DNA of 64,000 bases from Bacteroidales bacterium (GTDB taxonomy: Bacteria > Bacteroidota > Bacteroidia > Bacteroidales > UBA12077), in contig JANQHE010000057.1 of assembly GCA_028282785.1 (NCBI GenBank), positions 1 through 64,000 of the forward strand. The letters run 5' to 3'. This document shows, piece after piece, positions 1 to 8,783 of the stretch. Numbering within the stretch: position 1 is the stretch's first letter; every line of letters starts with the position of its first letter. A model generated the notes under the pieces. The model was not told where the DNA came from, did not search any database, and saw only the letters and a list, made by a program, of their open reading frames with translations. A program made the position numbers and the translations under genes.

Positions 1-176
1 AAGGTATGGCTTTAAACCTTCTGCCTTTAATACATTGGCATAATTATCAATTTCGTATTGCGCAGCATTATAGCTTTGAGTGTCTACTACAATTGCAATA
101 CCTGTTCTTTTCTCGTGACAAGATGTAAAAAAAATCAATAAAAGGCCGGATATAATAAATAAAATGTTTTTTTTCA
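1..176 (-). CDS. C25-like peptidase lipoprotein, N-terminal part only (runs off the window)
   Basis: This is the first 58 codons of a minus-strand gene that continues beyond base 1. It starts with ATG at 174-176 and encodes a lipoprotein signal (MKKN, a hydrophobic run, then a lipobox ending FFTSC). The next stretch, TGIAIVVDTQSYNAAQYE, matches the mature N-terminus of the 735-residue peptidase encoded at 8784-10991 (SFAIVIDQKTYNNVEV), and both continue into a conserved EGL. It is therefore very probably a paralogue of that gingipain/caspase-like protein and the last gene of the same operon, 81 bases after the DUF6850 gene. The catalytic residues lie outside the window, so activity cannot be judged. 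Confidence 0.75.
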
Positions 177-257
177 TGTTTATGATTTTATCTTGATTAT
201 AATTCAGGAAATGGTATTTTTCTTCTGTATTATAAATAATTTGTTTTTTTGTAATTT

Positions 258-1832
258 TTAGTATGTGAATCCCAGTGTAAAGTGATATAGCTTAAATGTT
301 TTATTTTTGGACCATTGATCATGGGATGCAGAGCTATAGTTTATTCCAAAATCGATGTAAATCAAGCTGCTTTTAACTTTTAATAGTTGAAAATTTCTTC
401 CATACCTCAAACTTGCTTTTAAGGTGTATAAATTACTTGTTGTCAGAAAAAAGTCAGGTTCAATAATATGGTTCCATATGGCAATTTCTTGTGATGCGGT
501 ATAAGTATTTAATTGTTCCAGTTTATTATCTAAATTGTATATTAATATTCCGGATGTTGAAATGCGAATAAAATTCTTTTTTAAATAGAATGATTTTTTG
601 AATTGAAGATCACTTAGAATATTAGTATACGATTGCTCTGCTTCAAGCATGTATTCGGATGAAAAGATATCCATTCCTGCATCAACAGTTATTTCCCATT
701 TGTTAGAATACACATTATAGGGTTTAGCCAGAGTATACTTAATCCTTGGCATGAATTCCAATGTTGTATAGTTTTCAATCTCCGCAATTGTTCTATACCT
801 TGTAATACCCTCTTCGATATAAGGCTCTTGGAGAAATTCTATTCCTTGTCCTGTTGAAGCATCTACATGTAAACCGAAAGATTGAATTAGATTTTTATGA
901 TAATTTAAAATTGTATAAAACCTATAACTTTTTTCTTCAAAATCACCGGAATCCGTTTTTCGTGGATATGAAGAACCATCTTCTGATTTTTCGAGCACGG
1001 AAGAATATCCAAATCCTGATAACAATTTTAAATCACCAATAGAATATTGTACCTGAAATTCTCCTCCATACCCTGATAAATAATAATTTCTCTCATAACT
1101 CCAACCATTAACCGGAACTGTTGTTTTTCCCAAACCTAATGTACGAAAGAATCGATAAGTTGTACTGTTTTCTAATGTACTATAATTGATTTTTTCTCTT
1201 CCTGTAAGTAAATAAAGGTTTAATCCCAATTTCATCTTGTTTAAGGAATAGATGAAAGATGGATATGCTTCTAACTTAAAGAGTTTGTTTTTTGCTCTTG
1301 GGTCCTTGATTCTTGCTCCATCGCCAACCTGGTAATTAACTTGTACTCCGGTTGAGAAACGTTTGTTTATCATATAACTTACTCCACCTGCTAAATAAAC
1401 ATAATCTTTTATATACAAACCATATAAACTATCTGCCAACATATATGGATTATGTGTAACAGGATTCATTCTGGCTGTCCAACCAACATCTTTTTGTTGC
1501 TTATTCTCATATCCAATATTGCCATTGAACAAAAGCTTATTAATACGAACTGATTTTTCTGAATTGAAACTATATATTTGTTCATTAGGAGATAATTGTA
1601 CGCGCCTCATATCACCTTCTTTAGATATAAATCCTAAAACAAAATCACCATCGGGCAAGAATGGATTAAACGCTGTGCCCGCAATATTATCCGTATGCAG
1701 CCAATGGTTTTCGAGCAATAATCTGCCTGAAGAACGTACTGTATTTATTGTATCTTGCGATTGGGAACTTTCAACGAAAATGAAAACACCAAAAAAAACA
1801 GTTAATATTTTAAAAACAGTCCTTTTCATCAT
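258..1832 (-). CDS. DUF6850-type outer-membrane beta-barrel protein
   Basis: The 524-residue protein has a cleavable signal peptide (about residues 1-25, ending SSQSQ). The rest is a run of alternating aromatic/polar strands ending in LGFTY, the usual C-terminus of a Bacteroidota outer-membrane barrel. Length, strand pattern and gene order (directly after a DUF4876 lipoprotein and a TonB-dependent receptor) fit the DUF6850 family, whose biochemical role is unknown to me. Two ATG codons open the frame; either could start it. It lies 61 bases after the DUF4876 gene in the same minus-strand operon. It probably sits in the outer membrane as a partner of the receptor; the family assignment is from recognition, not from a search. 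Confidence 0.7.
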   Translation of the reverse strand: MMKRTVFKILTVFFGVFIFVESSQSQDTINTVRSSGRLLLENHWLHTDNIAGTAFNPFLPDGDFVLGFISKEGDMRRVQLSPNEQIYSFNSEKSVRINKLLFNGNIGYENKQQKDVGWTARMNPVTHNPYMLADSLYGLYIKDYVYLAGGVSYMINKRFSTGVQVNYQVGDGARIKDPRAKNKLFKLEAYPSFIYSLNKMKLGLNLYLLTGREKINYSTLENSTTYRFFRTLGLGKTTVPVNGWSYERNYYLSGYGGEFQVQYSIGDLKLLSGFGYSSVLEKSEDGSSYPRKTDSGDFEEKSYRFYTILNYHKNLIQSFGLHVDASTGQGIEFLQEPYIEEGITRYRTIAEIENYTTLEFMPRIKYTLAKPYNVYSNKWEITVDAGMDIFSSEYMLEAEQSYTNILSDLQFKKSFYLKKNFIRISTSGILIYNLDNKLEQLNTYTASQEIAIWNHIIEPDFFLTTSNLYTLKASLRYGRNFQLLKVKSSLIYIDFGINYSSASHDQWSKNKTFKLYHFTLGFTY

Positions 1833-1893
1833 TGGATAAGTTGTATCGTAGCAGGAAAATCTTAAAATTCCCTGCTACGATTAGTATTAAAAA

Positions 1894-3090
1894 TTAGTTT
1901 TGTCCCGGACTACATTCCTGATCAATTAAAAAGTCATTTGTTGAGTTATTCGTATCCTGATAAACGGGACGACCGTCAATGGTAGCTTTAACTTTCCTAC
2001 GAACACATTTACCGGTATACGTTCCGTTCGGGTCATACGTAAAACCTGCATCAATAACAGTGTGTAACTTTGGCATCGATGTTTCAGAATCATCTTTATA
2101 CGCCTGGAATCCATCAATGATCATTTCATTATCGATCAATACATATTCTTTAGTTGATGTTGATTCCGGTTTCGTTACCTTGTTCGCTTCTACATATGTT
2201 TCTATATCTCCATCTATACGAAATAATACATAACCACAGCCGAATACTGAAGTTAACCAGTCAAAACCAAGGAAATTGGCAAATCCAAGGGTCAAGTTTG
2301 GTACTGTTGGAGAATCTAAATCTTTGTTATCATCTCGAGGAACATAAGTTTCCCAATCTGCATTACCTAAATTGACCGGTGAATTTGGATTTCCTAATTC
2401 GTCAGTTTTATGATCAATTCCATCCTGTGCTATGATAATACTTTCTCCCGGGTTAATAGGGTGATCTGTTCCGGAACCTGCTATGTACCAAAAACTTGGT
2501 AAAGCTTGTTTGGTTGGATAAGCAGAAAGCCAGGGAGAAATATTAGCAGAATAAGCCCATCCGTCTACAATCCCAAGGCACAGATTGTCTGCATAAATAA
2601 TATCGGTTGAGTTATTATAGATTTCATAATACTGATCGGAAAAATAACTTCCGTCTTCCGGCGTTTTAGAGCCTGCATAATAAACTTCCTTAAAAACAAA
2701 ATCTCCGAGGATAGCTCCTGCAAGAGTTAAAGATTCATCTGTATGGTCTAAAACAGAAACATTGTTTTTTACGGCAGTTAATAAAACAGCTTCGGCAACT
2801 CCTGTTTCCGCTTCTGCTTCCGTTGCAGTTAAAGATATAGATGCAGATATATTGTAAATACCTTTTCTTAGTTTTAAGATTGTTGCTACTCCGGAAACAT
2901 CTGTTTGTGCAGAGTCTGTTCGTTCTGTGCCATCTTCAGTAACATAAACCCAGGCACCTTCTGCTACAGCAGAGTTATAATTTTCAGGATAATTTACAGT
3001 AACCATGAGGTCATAAACGGGATCATCATCATCTTGACAGGAACTGATTATAGCTCCCAGGAAACATAAAATAATTGCAATTTTTTTCAT
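1894..3090 (-). CDS. DUF4876-type surface lipoprotein
   Basis: The 398-residue protein begins with a lipoprotein signal (residues 1-18, lipobox IISSC) followed by QDDDD, an acidic tail resembling the lipoprotein export signal that sends Bacteroidota lipoproteins to the cell surface. Residues about 28-110 look like an Ig-like beta domain (VYDLMVTVNY...). The remainder, with motifs such as FKEVYYAG and QYYEIYNNS, matches what I know of DUF4876. It lies 21 bases downstream of the TonB-dependent receptor gene. By position it is the analogue of a SusD-type lipoprotein, capturing substrate for the receptor; that role is inference. The C-terminus ends QECSPGQN, with two cysteines late in the protein (CVRR and QECS). 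Confidence 0.75.
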   Translation of the reverse strand: MKKIAIILCFLGAIISSCQDDDDPVYDLMVTVNYPENYNSAVAEGAWVYVTEDGTERTDSAQTDVSGVATILKLRKGIYNISASISLTATEAEAETGVAEAVLLTAVKNNVSVLDHTDESLTLAGAILGDFVFKEVYYAGSKTPEDGSYFSDQYYEIYNNSTDIIYADNLCLGIVDGWAYSANISPWLSAYPTKQALPSFWYIAGSGTDHPINPGESIIIAQDGIDHKTDELGNPNSPVNLGNADWETYVPRDDNKDLDSPTVPNLTLGFANFLGFDWLTSVFGCGYVLFRIDGDIETYVEANKVTKPESTSTKEYVLIDNEMIIDGFQAYKDDSETSMPKLHTVIDAGFTYDPNGTYTGKCVRRKVKATIDGRPVYQDTNNSTNDFLIDQECSPGQN

Positions 3091-3111
3091 AGTAAAAAAT
3101 TTAATGGTTAG

Positions 3112-5937
3112 TTAAAATTTAAATGTAAGTTCAAGTCCAAAATAAAGACTGCTATTTAAACTAATAGCCTGATTGTTTCTTTTAGATTTATATTTAGGGT
3201 TATGCATCGTAAAGTTATAAGCAAAAAAGGCAAATTTTGCTTTGGAGCCAATTTCACTGGACACTTTCAAGTTTAGCTGATAATGAATAGGTTGAATGTC
3301 TGTCTTGAAAAATTCAGGTGTGCTTTTTACTAAATAATCATCATATTCAACATTAAGAATATCTTCTTTTGAAATATCATACCTGGTTCCCTTTTTATCA
3401 ATCAAAGCAATAGGAGCTTTTACAATATAATCACCTGTTGAATTGCTATAACTCCAAGGTTGGCCTCCTCCAAGAATATATTTGGAATTATTCTTCCAAA
3501 TTATTTGTAAAGTTGTAGTAAAAACTAAACGTAACTTTGGAATGTGGGTTACTGCAATAATATTCGTATTGAAACGCGTTCGTTCCTTTCCTGAACCGGC
3601 TGGATATACAGCTACGAAAGGAAGTTGTTCAGCACTGTTTCCAGGTAAGAGCATTTGTGTTTCCGAACCGGTATAATTTTTTGTATATAAATAACCTCCA
3701 CTTATATTTATTGAAGTTTGAATTGATTTGATCTTTTTAAAATCAAAACGATACTCTAAACCCTTTTTAATCATTACCTGCTTATTCGTGGGTATAGAAT
3801 AACTTGCTATGAATGTATCTACTTCTGTAGGATTTGTAAGATTAACAATTGGTGGAGATCCGGCCGGATAAATAATGTTCGGATCCGTAATATCCCAACG
3901 GTAAAATTCTAAAAATGCATTTTGATTACTAAAATCTAATCCGTTATCGGAATTTTCATAGTAACCAGTGAAAAGAAAGTTTACTGATTTCAATTTTCCT
4001 TCCAGTCCAAGTTCATATTTTTCAACCTTAATTGGTTCTAAATCATCATTATTAGTTTCAAGTACCCTCGTTGTAACTAATAATAACCTTTCATCCGGGT
4101 TTTCGGAAAAATAATTAAAGCTGTTTAAATCAAAGTAAGCAACATCAGGGTATAAATGCGAAATTGTAGGAGACTTTGATTGAATACCATATCCCCCGAA
4201 TAAAGAAAGATTCTCGAATAATGCACTGTTCTCTGAATTTAAAAGTTGATATTTTAAATTTACACGAGGTTCTATGATTGTTTTTAACTTACTTTTAAAA
4301 ATACTTTCAGGCTGATAATTATTATATCTTAAACCAACCTGGATAAACAAAAGGCTCTTGTTAACCGGAAGAGTAAGGTTATCTTCCAAGAAAAACGAAT
4401 ATTGCTTAAGTGCAGGAATGTCTTTATAAGACCTTGGGCGCGTTGCACTTCCTCCGCCTAATCTTGGAGGCCTTAATTCATCATATATTCTGCCTTCTCC
4501 ATTATTCCCACTTGATCTGTAATCGAAACCGTAAAGTATCTTATTTAAGATTTCTCCTTTTCGCGAAACAGTGCTTGCGGTTATTTTAGCAAAAAAATCA
4601 TATGGTTTGCCTTTAATTTTCATTTCCGAATAATATTCCGATGGAGCATATTCGCCTTCCATGAGTGTATCTTTGCGAGCATTTGAAATAGGCTGGATGT
4701 ATCCGAGCGTTACGATTTTTTTCTCAAACCTTTCCTGGTTACGAACATTCGCACTGATATTATAATTTATATTAGAAATAAGTTTCTTCTTAAGGCCCCA
4801 TTTCCCATAAACATTTACTTTATATCCTGTTTCTGATGAAGTGATTTTCTCGTTGGCAGAAATAATATCCGGGTCCGTTTTTAAAAAATCGAGGGTTTGA
4901 GAATATTTGCCTTTAATATTAAAAGTTAAAGGGGTTGAGGATCTCATAAAGGTATTTGAATACCCTAATTGTGTTGAAATACGATTAAATCCTTCGTATG
5001 GGGTTATTTTATTATCAATGGAATTTGTATAATCGATATCAAAGTTTACTGCTCCGAAATTTTTTATATTAAATCCTTTTCCCAAATATGCTTTTTTAAT
5101 ATTAGGATTTAACGAAACTTTTGCATTCAAAGGAGTTGATCCTGATTTAGTTTTAACAATAACGGCACCTGAAGTCATATCACCGTATTCAACAGATGCG
5201 ATTCCTCGAATAACTTCTACAGACTCTATGTTATCTGTTGATATTTGCCTCACATCAATCCCACTTGCATCAATTGCCGAATAAGAAGTGCTTGATATTT
5301 GTAAATCCGCATTATTACTTAAAGGAGAACCATCAACTATTATTGCTGTTCCAAACGAGCTGTTATTATCTGAACCATCATGCCCGGTTTTTTCTTTTTC
5401 AACATCTGAACTAATATCTCTGATTGAAATTACCGCTTTACCGGATAAATCCGGATTTGAACTAATCTGGCCGGGTAAAAGCTGCATAACATCTTTTAAA
5501 GAGGATGGCTGCAAATGATTAATTGCTGTTTTTTGTATATTCGAAGAGCTTCCCAGCCCGCTTTTTTCCTCTGCAAGAACTACCACTTCCTCCATCTTAA
5601 AAGAAACTTGTTTAATGAAAATATTTAGCTCCTGATTTTTATTTTCCAAAAGAAGAATTTTCTTCTCAAACTTTTCCATTCCTAATGATGAAGCAGTTAT
5701 GGTATATTCTCTTCCGGCAGGTATTTTTTCTATTTTATAATACCCTTTATCATCGGTTGTTGTCCATAAATTTAATTCTACGATTACAACAGCACAAGCA
5801 AATACAGGTTCTTTGGTATCTGCATCAATTATATTACCGGAGATGCTTGACATTTTTATTTCCTGAGAATAACTAAAAGCCTGAACTAAAAAAGTCAATA
5901 CTGATAAAGAAATAATTTTATAAAATAAGTTACGCAT
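3112..5937 (-). CDS. TonB-dependent outer-membrane receptor
   Basis: The 941-residue protein has a signal peptide (1-25), a carboxypeptidase-regulatory-like beta-sandwich at about 30-115 (ISGNIIDADTKEPVFACAVVIVE...), a plug domain at about 130-265 (IRDISSDVEKEKTG, VEVIRGIASVEYGDMTSGAVIVKTK), and a long 22-strand-type barrel ending FGLELTFKF. The plug and barrel show active uptake across the outer membrane driven by TonB. It is close to SusC-like receptors in architecture but is followed by a DUF4876 lipoprotein rather than SusD. It lies 12 bases after the M16 peptidase gene. Peptide-derived cargo is likely from the neighbouring peptidases, but the sequence itself does not show the substrate. 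Confidence 0.93.
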   Translation of the reverse strand: MRNLFYKIISLSVLTFLVQAFSYSQEIKMSSISGNIIDADTKEPVFACAVVIVELNLWTTTDDKGYYKIEKIPAGREYTITASSLGMEKFEKKILLLENKNQELNIFIKQVSFKMEEVVVLAEEKSGLGSSSNIQKTAINHLQPSSLKDVMQLLPGQISSNPDLSGKAVISIRDISSDVEKEKTGHDGSDNNSSFGTAIIVDGSPLSNNADLQISSTSYSAIDASGIDVRQISTDNIESVEVIRGIASVEYGDMTSGAVIVKTKSGSTPLNAKVSLNPNIKKAYLGKGFNIKNFGAVNFDIDYTNSIDNKITPYEGFNRISTQLGYSNTFMRSSTPLTFNIKGKYSQTLDFLKTDPDIISANEKITSSETGYKVNVYGKWGLKKKLISNINYNISANVRNQERFEKKIVTLGYIQPISNARKDTLMEGEYAPSEYYSEMKIKGKPYDFFAKITASTVSRKGEILNKILYGFDYRSSGNNGEGRIYDELRPPRLGGGSATRPRSYKDIPALKQYSFFLEDNLTLPVNKSLLFIQVGLRYNNYQPESIFKSKLKTIIEPRVNLKYQLLNSENSALFENLSLFGGYGIQSKSPTISHLYPDVAYFDLNSFNYFSENPDERLLLVTTRVLETNNDDLEPIKVEKYELGLEGKLKSVNFLFTGYYENSDNGLDFSNQNAFLEFYRWDITDPNIIYPAGSPPIVNLTNPTEVDTFIASYSIPTNKQVMIKKGLEYRFDFKKIKSIQTSINISGGYLYTKNYTGSETQMLLPGNSAEQLPFVAVYPAGSGKERTRFNTNIIAVTHIPKLRLVFTTTLQIIWKNNSKYILGGGQPWSYSNSTGDYIVKAPIALIDKKGTRYDISKEDILNVEYDDYLVKSTPEFFKTDIQPIHYQLNLKVSSEIGSKAKFAFFAYNFTMHNPKYKSKRNNQAISLNSSLYFGLELTFKF

Positions 5938-5949
5938 AAGGCATTATAC

Positions 5950-8775
5950 TTAATCTGGTGATTGAGCTAATCTTTTAGGGTACATTTTTATAGTCACCTT
6001 TTTATTGTCATTTAAATTTTCAATAGCCATTTTCTGTACTTGTTCTTGTGAAACATTTGAAATACAGTTTAAATATTCTCCAATTTCAATATCTATGTTT
6101 CTGTTAAGACGATAGATATCAGTAAGAACTTGTTGCCAAAACCTGTTTTTTTTCGTATTAGATTCAAACTCCCGGGTAAGAACAGTTTTTATTTTTTCCA
6201 TAGATTCTTTGTCAGGGCCATTTTCTTTTATGAGTGCTATTTGACGATTAACTTCGGCAGTAAGAGTATCTACAGCGCCGGTTGAACATCCGAAACCAAT
6301 ATCGAATCTAAAATAGTTTTCGGGAATATCATCAAACGATGATCCTACACTTATACCGTAAATTCCGCTCTTTTCTTCGCGTAAGGCATTTCGTAATTTA
6401 ACTTTAAGAATTTCGGTTAATATGGTGGCTGTAGATCTACTCTTTAAATCCGATGGTAATTTACCGTAGTAGCAAATTTGCACCTGGCTTTTTTGTGTTT
6501 CACCGGCATATAAAGTGATTTCTTTGCTAGAATTAATCTTAAAATATTTTTGTTTTATGATTTTATCATTTGTTTCATATCCCTTTAAACCACCAATATA
6601 TTTTTTAATTAGGGGCCTTATAGTATCTAAATCAAAATTTCCAATAATTATAAAGGTAAAGTCGGAAGGATCAGCAAAACGTTCTTTAATTATCTGGTTT
6701 GCTCTTGTAACATTAAATTTAGAAAATTCCTCCGGATCGGATTTTTTAAGTTTTCGTGAATCTGAACCATAAAGTACTTTTAGAAGCGTATCGACCAGGG
6801 CTTGTTCGGGTTCATTCTTTATGGATGTGAGTTGGCCTCCGAACCGGGAAATATAAGACTCGGCCGATACACTGTCTGCAACTAATTTATTAAAATAGAG
6901 GTAGTTTAGTTTAAGTAAAAACTCTAAACTATTCGTGTTGCAACTGCCTTTTGTACCTTCCATGAATTCATTCATCCATGGGGTAAGGCGCACCTTATTC
7001 ATTTTGGAAATGTTTCTGATTTCCGTAAAACTTAAATCTGCTATTCCGCCCATATAAGCTACTCTAAAGGCAAGCAATGCCGAAATAAAATCTTTGTCGG
7101 CGTATTGAGAATATCCACCTAAACTAAGGCCTGTAAATAGAATTTCATCATTCTTATAATTCGTTGGCATAAGAACTATTTTAGCCCCATTGGATAAATA
7201 CCATTCCGTTACTCCATATTTTTTGTTCTTTTTAATATTTATAATTTCACCTTCATCTTTTATAGCAACTTTTAAATCTGTATTAATTTGTTTTCCTACA
7301 TATTTTTCAGGGCTACTCCGTTTGATTTCCTGATAGGTATTAACCAGTTTGCCGACCTCTAAGTCCGGTGTTAACATACTATCGGGCAAAGAGAGAGTTA
7401 TTATTGGCTTTTTACTGATCCATGTACTTAATACATTATTCACTTCTGCAATAGATATTTCAGGAATTGTTTTTATAGCCAATTGATTTATTTCCGATGG
7501 ATCAAATACTTGTTTTTCTCTTAGTATATCATTTACAAGTTGTTTTACTATTTTTTTTGATTCGGTTTTTTCGTTTTCTTTATCTTTATATTGATTTATT
7601 AAAAACTTTTTTTCCAGTTCTAGTTCACTTTTCGTCAATCCGTGTAATTCCAGCCGCCTGTTTTCTGTAAATAATCTTTTAATAGCTTGTATCGACATTC
7701 CATTTTTTGCATTTGCCGTGTATGTAAAAGCGTCTTTTGTCCTTACCAGATCTCCAATACTTGCCATAGAATAAATAAAAGGTGAATCAGAGCCTTGATT
7801 TATTTCTTGAAAGCGTCTGTTTATCATTCCTTTAATTAATTCTTCAATTATTGATTCTCTGAAATCGGCTAAAGTTAGAATGTTTTTAGGCTCATCAAGA
7901 AAATATATCCTTACTAATTCTTTAGTCGCTTCATTATCTGTACATATAACAAACAGTGACGAATCATTATCAGAAACCGGATAAACCTGGGGCATTTTCC
8001 TTGAACTTGATGCTTCAATATTTCCAAAATATTTATGCACCATTTTTTCCGTATAGTGAGGGTCTGTATCACCAACTACGATTACTGACATCAGTTCGGG
8101 CCTATACCATTTCTTATAGAAATTTCTTAATTCATCAGGAGAAAATGTTTCTAATATTTCTTTTTTGCCTATTGGCAAACGATATTGATATCTTGCTCCC
8201 CTGAATAAAGCCGGATAATATTGATTGCGTAAACGTTGTTCAGCACCTTGTCCCGTTCTGAGCTCTTGTAAAATAACGCCTCTTTCTTTTTCAATTTCTC
8301 TATCGTCAAATGTTACCTGGTGAGCCCAATCTTCAAGTATTTGAAAACCTGTGCTTAATAATGCAGAATCTTCTGAAACAGGAATTGATAATTGATAAAC
8401 GGTTTCTGCAAAACTTGTATAAGCATTGAAATGTTTACCAAATCTCATTCCTTTTGATTCAAGATAATTAATTACTTCATTATTCGGGAAATTTTTTGTT
8501 CCGTTAAAACACATATGTTCTACAAAATGAGCGAACCCTTGCTCGGAATCTTCCTCAGAAAGAGATCCAACATTTACGATCAGTCGTAATTCAACTATTT
8601 TTTCAGGTTTGTTATAAGGCTTTATATAATATGAAAGGCCATTTTGAAGTTTTCCATGCAATAATTCAGGATCGTGCAGTAACTTTTGTCCAACGGTTTC
8701 TTTTACAAGGATTAGAATAACTAAACAGCAAATCAAAATTTTCAGGACTCTTAATTGTTTTAACAGGTTTATCAT
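5950..8775 (-). CDS. M16 (pitrilysin/insulinase) family zinc peptidase
   Basis: The 941-residue protein has an N-terminal signal or anchor segment (about 8-28), then two repeated M16 halves. The first half keeps the inverted zinc motif HFVEH at residues 83-87 (H83, E86, H87) inside GFAHFVEHMCFNGTKNFP, and the downstream stretch EIEKERGVILQE at about 160-171 that supplies the third ligand. The second half, from about 520, carries the non-catalytic partner domain, so this is a full-length single-chain enzyme expected to act in the periplasm. M16 enzymes cleave peptides held in a closed chamber. The gene lies between the C25-like peptidase (8 bases upstream) and the receptor (12 bases downstream), which suggests that imported peptides are its substrate. 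Confidence 0.93.
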   Translation of the reverse strand: MINLLKQLRVLKILICCLVILILVKETVGQKLLHDPELLHGKLQNGLSYYIKPYNKPEKIVELRLIVNVGSLSEEDSEQGFAHFVEHMCFNGTKNFPNNEVINYLESKGMRFGKHFNAYTSFAETVYQLSIPVSEDSALLSTGFQILEDWAHQVTFDDREIEKERGVILQELRTGQGAEQRLRNQYYPALFRGARYQYRLPIGKKEILETFSPDELRNFYKKWYRPELMSVIVVGDTDPHYTEKMVHKYFGNIEASSSRKMPQVYPVSDNDSSLFVICTDNEATKELVRIYFLDEPKNILTLADFRESIIEELIKGMINRRFQEINQGSDSPFIYSMASIGDLVRTKDAFTYTANAKNGMSIQAIKRLFTENRRLELHGLTKSELELEKKFLINQYKDKENEKTESKKIVKQLVNDILREKQVFDPSEINQLAIKTIPEISIAEVNNVLSTWISKKPIITLSLPDSMLTPDLEVGKLVNTYQEIKRSSPEKYVGKQINTDLKVAIKDEGEIINIKKNKKYGVTEWYLSNGAKIVLMPTNYKNDEILFTGLSLGGYSQYADKDFISALLAFRVAYMGGIADLSFTEIRNISKMNKVRLTPWMNEFMEGTKGSCNTNSLEFLLKLNYLYFNKLVADSVSAESYISRFGGQLTSIKNEPEQALVDTLLKVLYGSDSRKLKKSDPEEFSKFNVTRANQIIKERFADPSDFTFIIIGNFDLDTIRPLIKKYIGGLKGYETNDKIIKQKYFKINSSKEITLYAGETQKSQVQICYYGKLPSDLKSRSTATILTEILKVKLRNALREEKSGIYGISVGSSFDDIPENYFRFDIGFGCSTGAVDTLTAEVNRQIALIKENGPDKESMEKIKTVLTREFESNTKKNRFWQQVLTDIYRLNRNIDIEIGEYLNCISNVSQEQVQKMAIENLNDNKKVTIKMYPKRLAQSPD

Positions 8776-8783
8776 TTTATAAT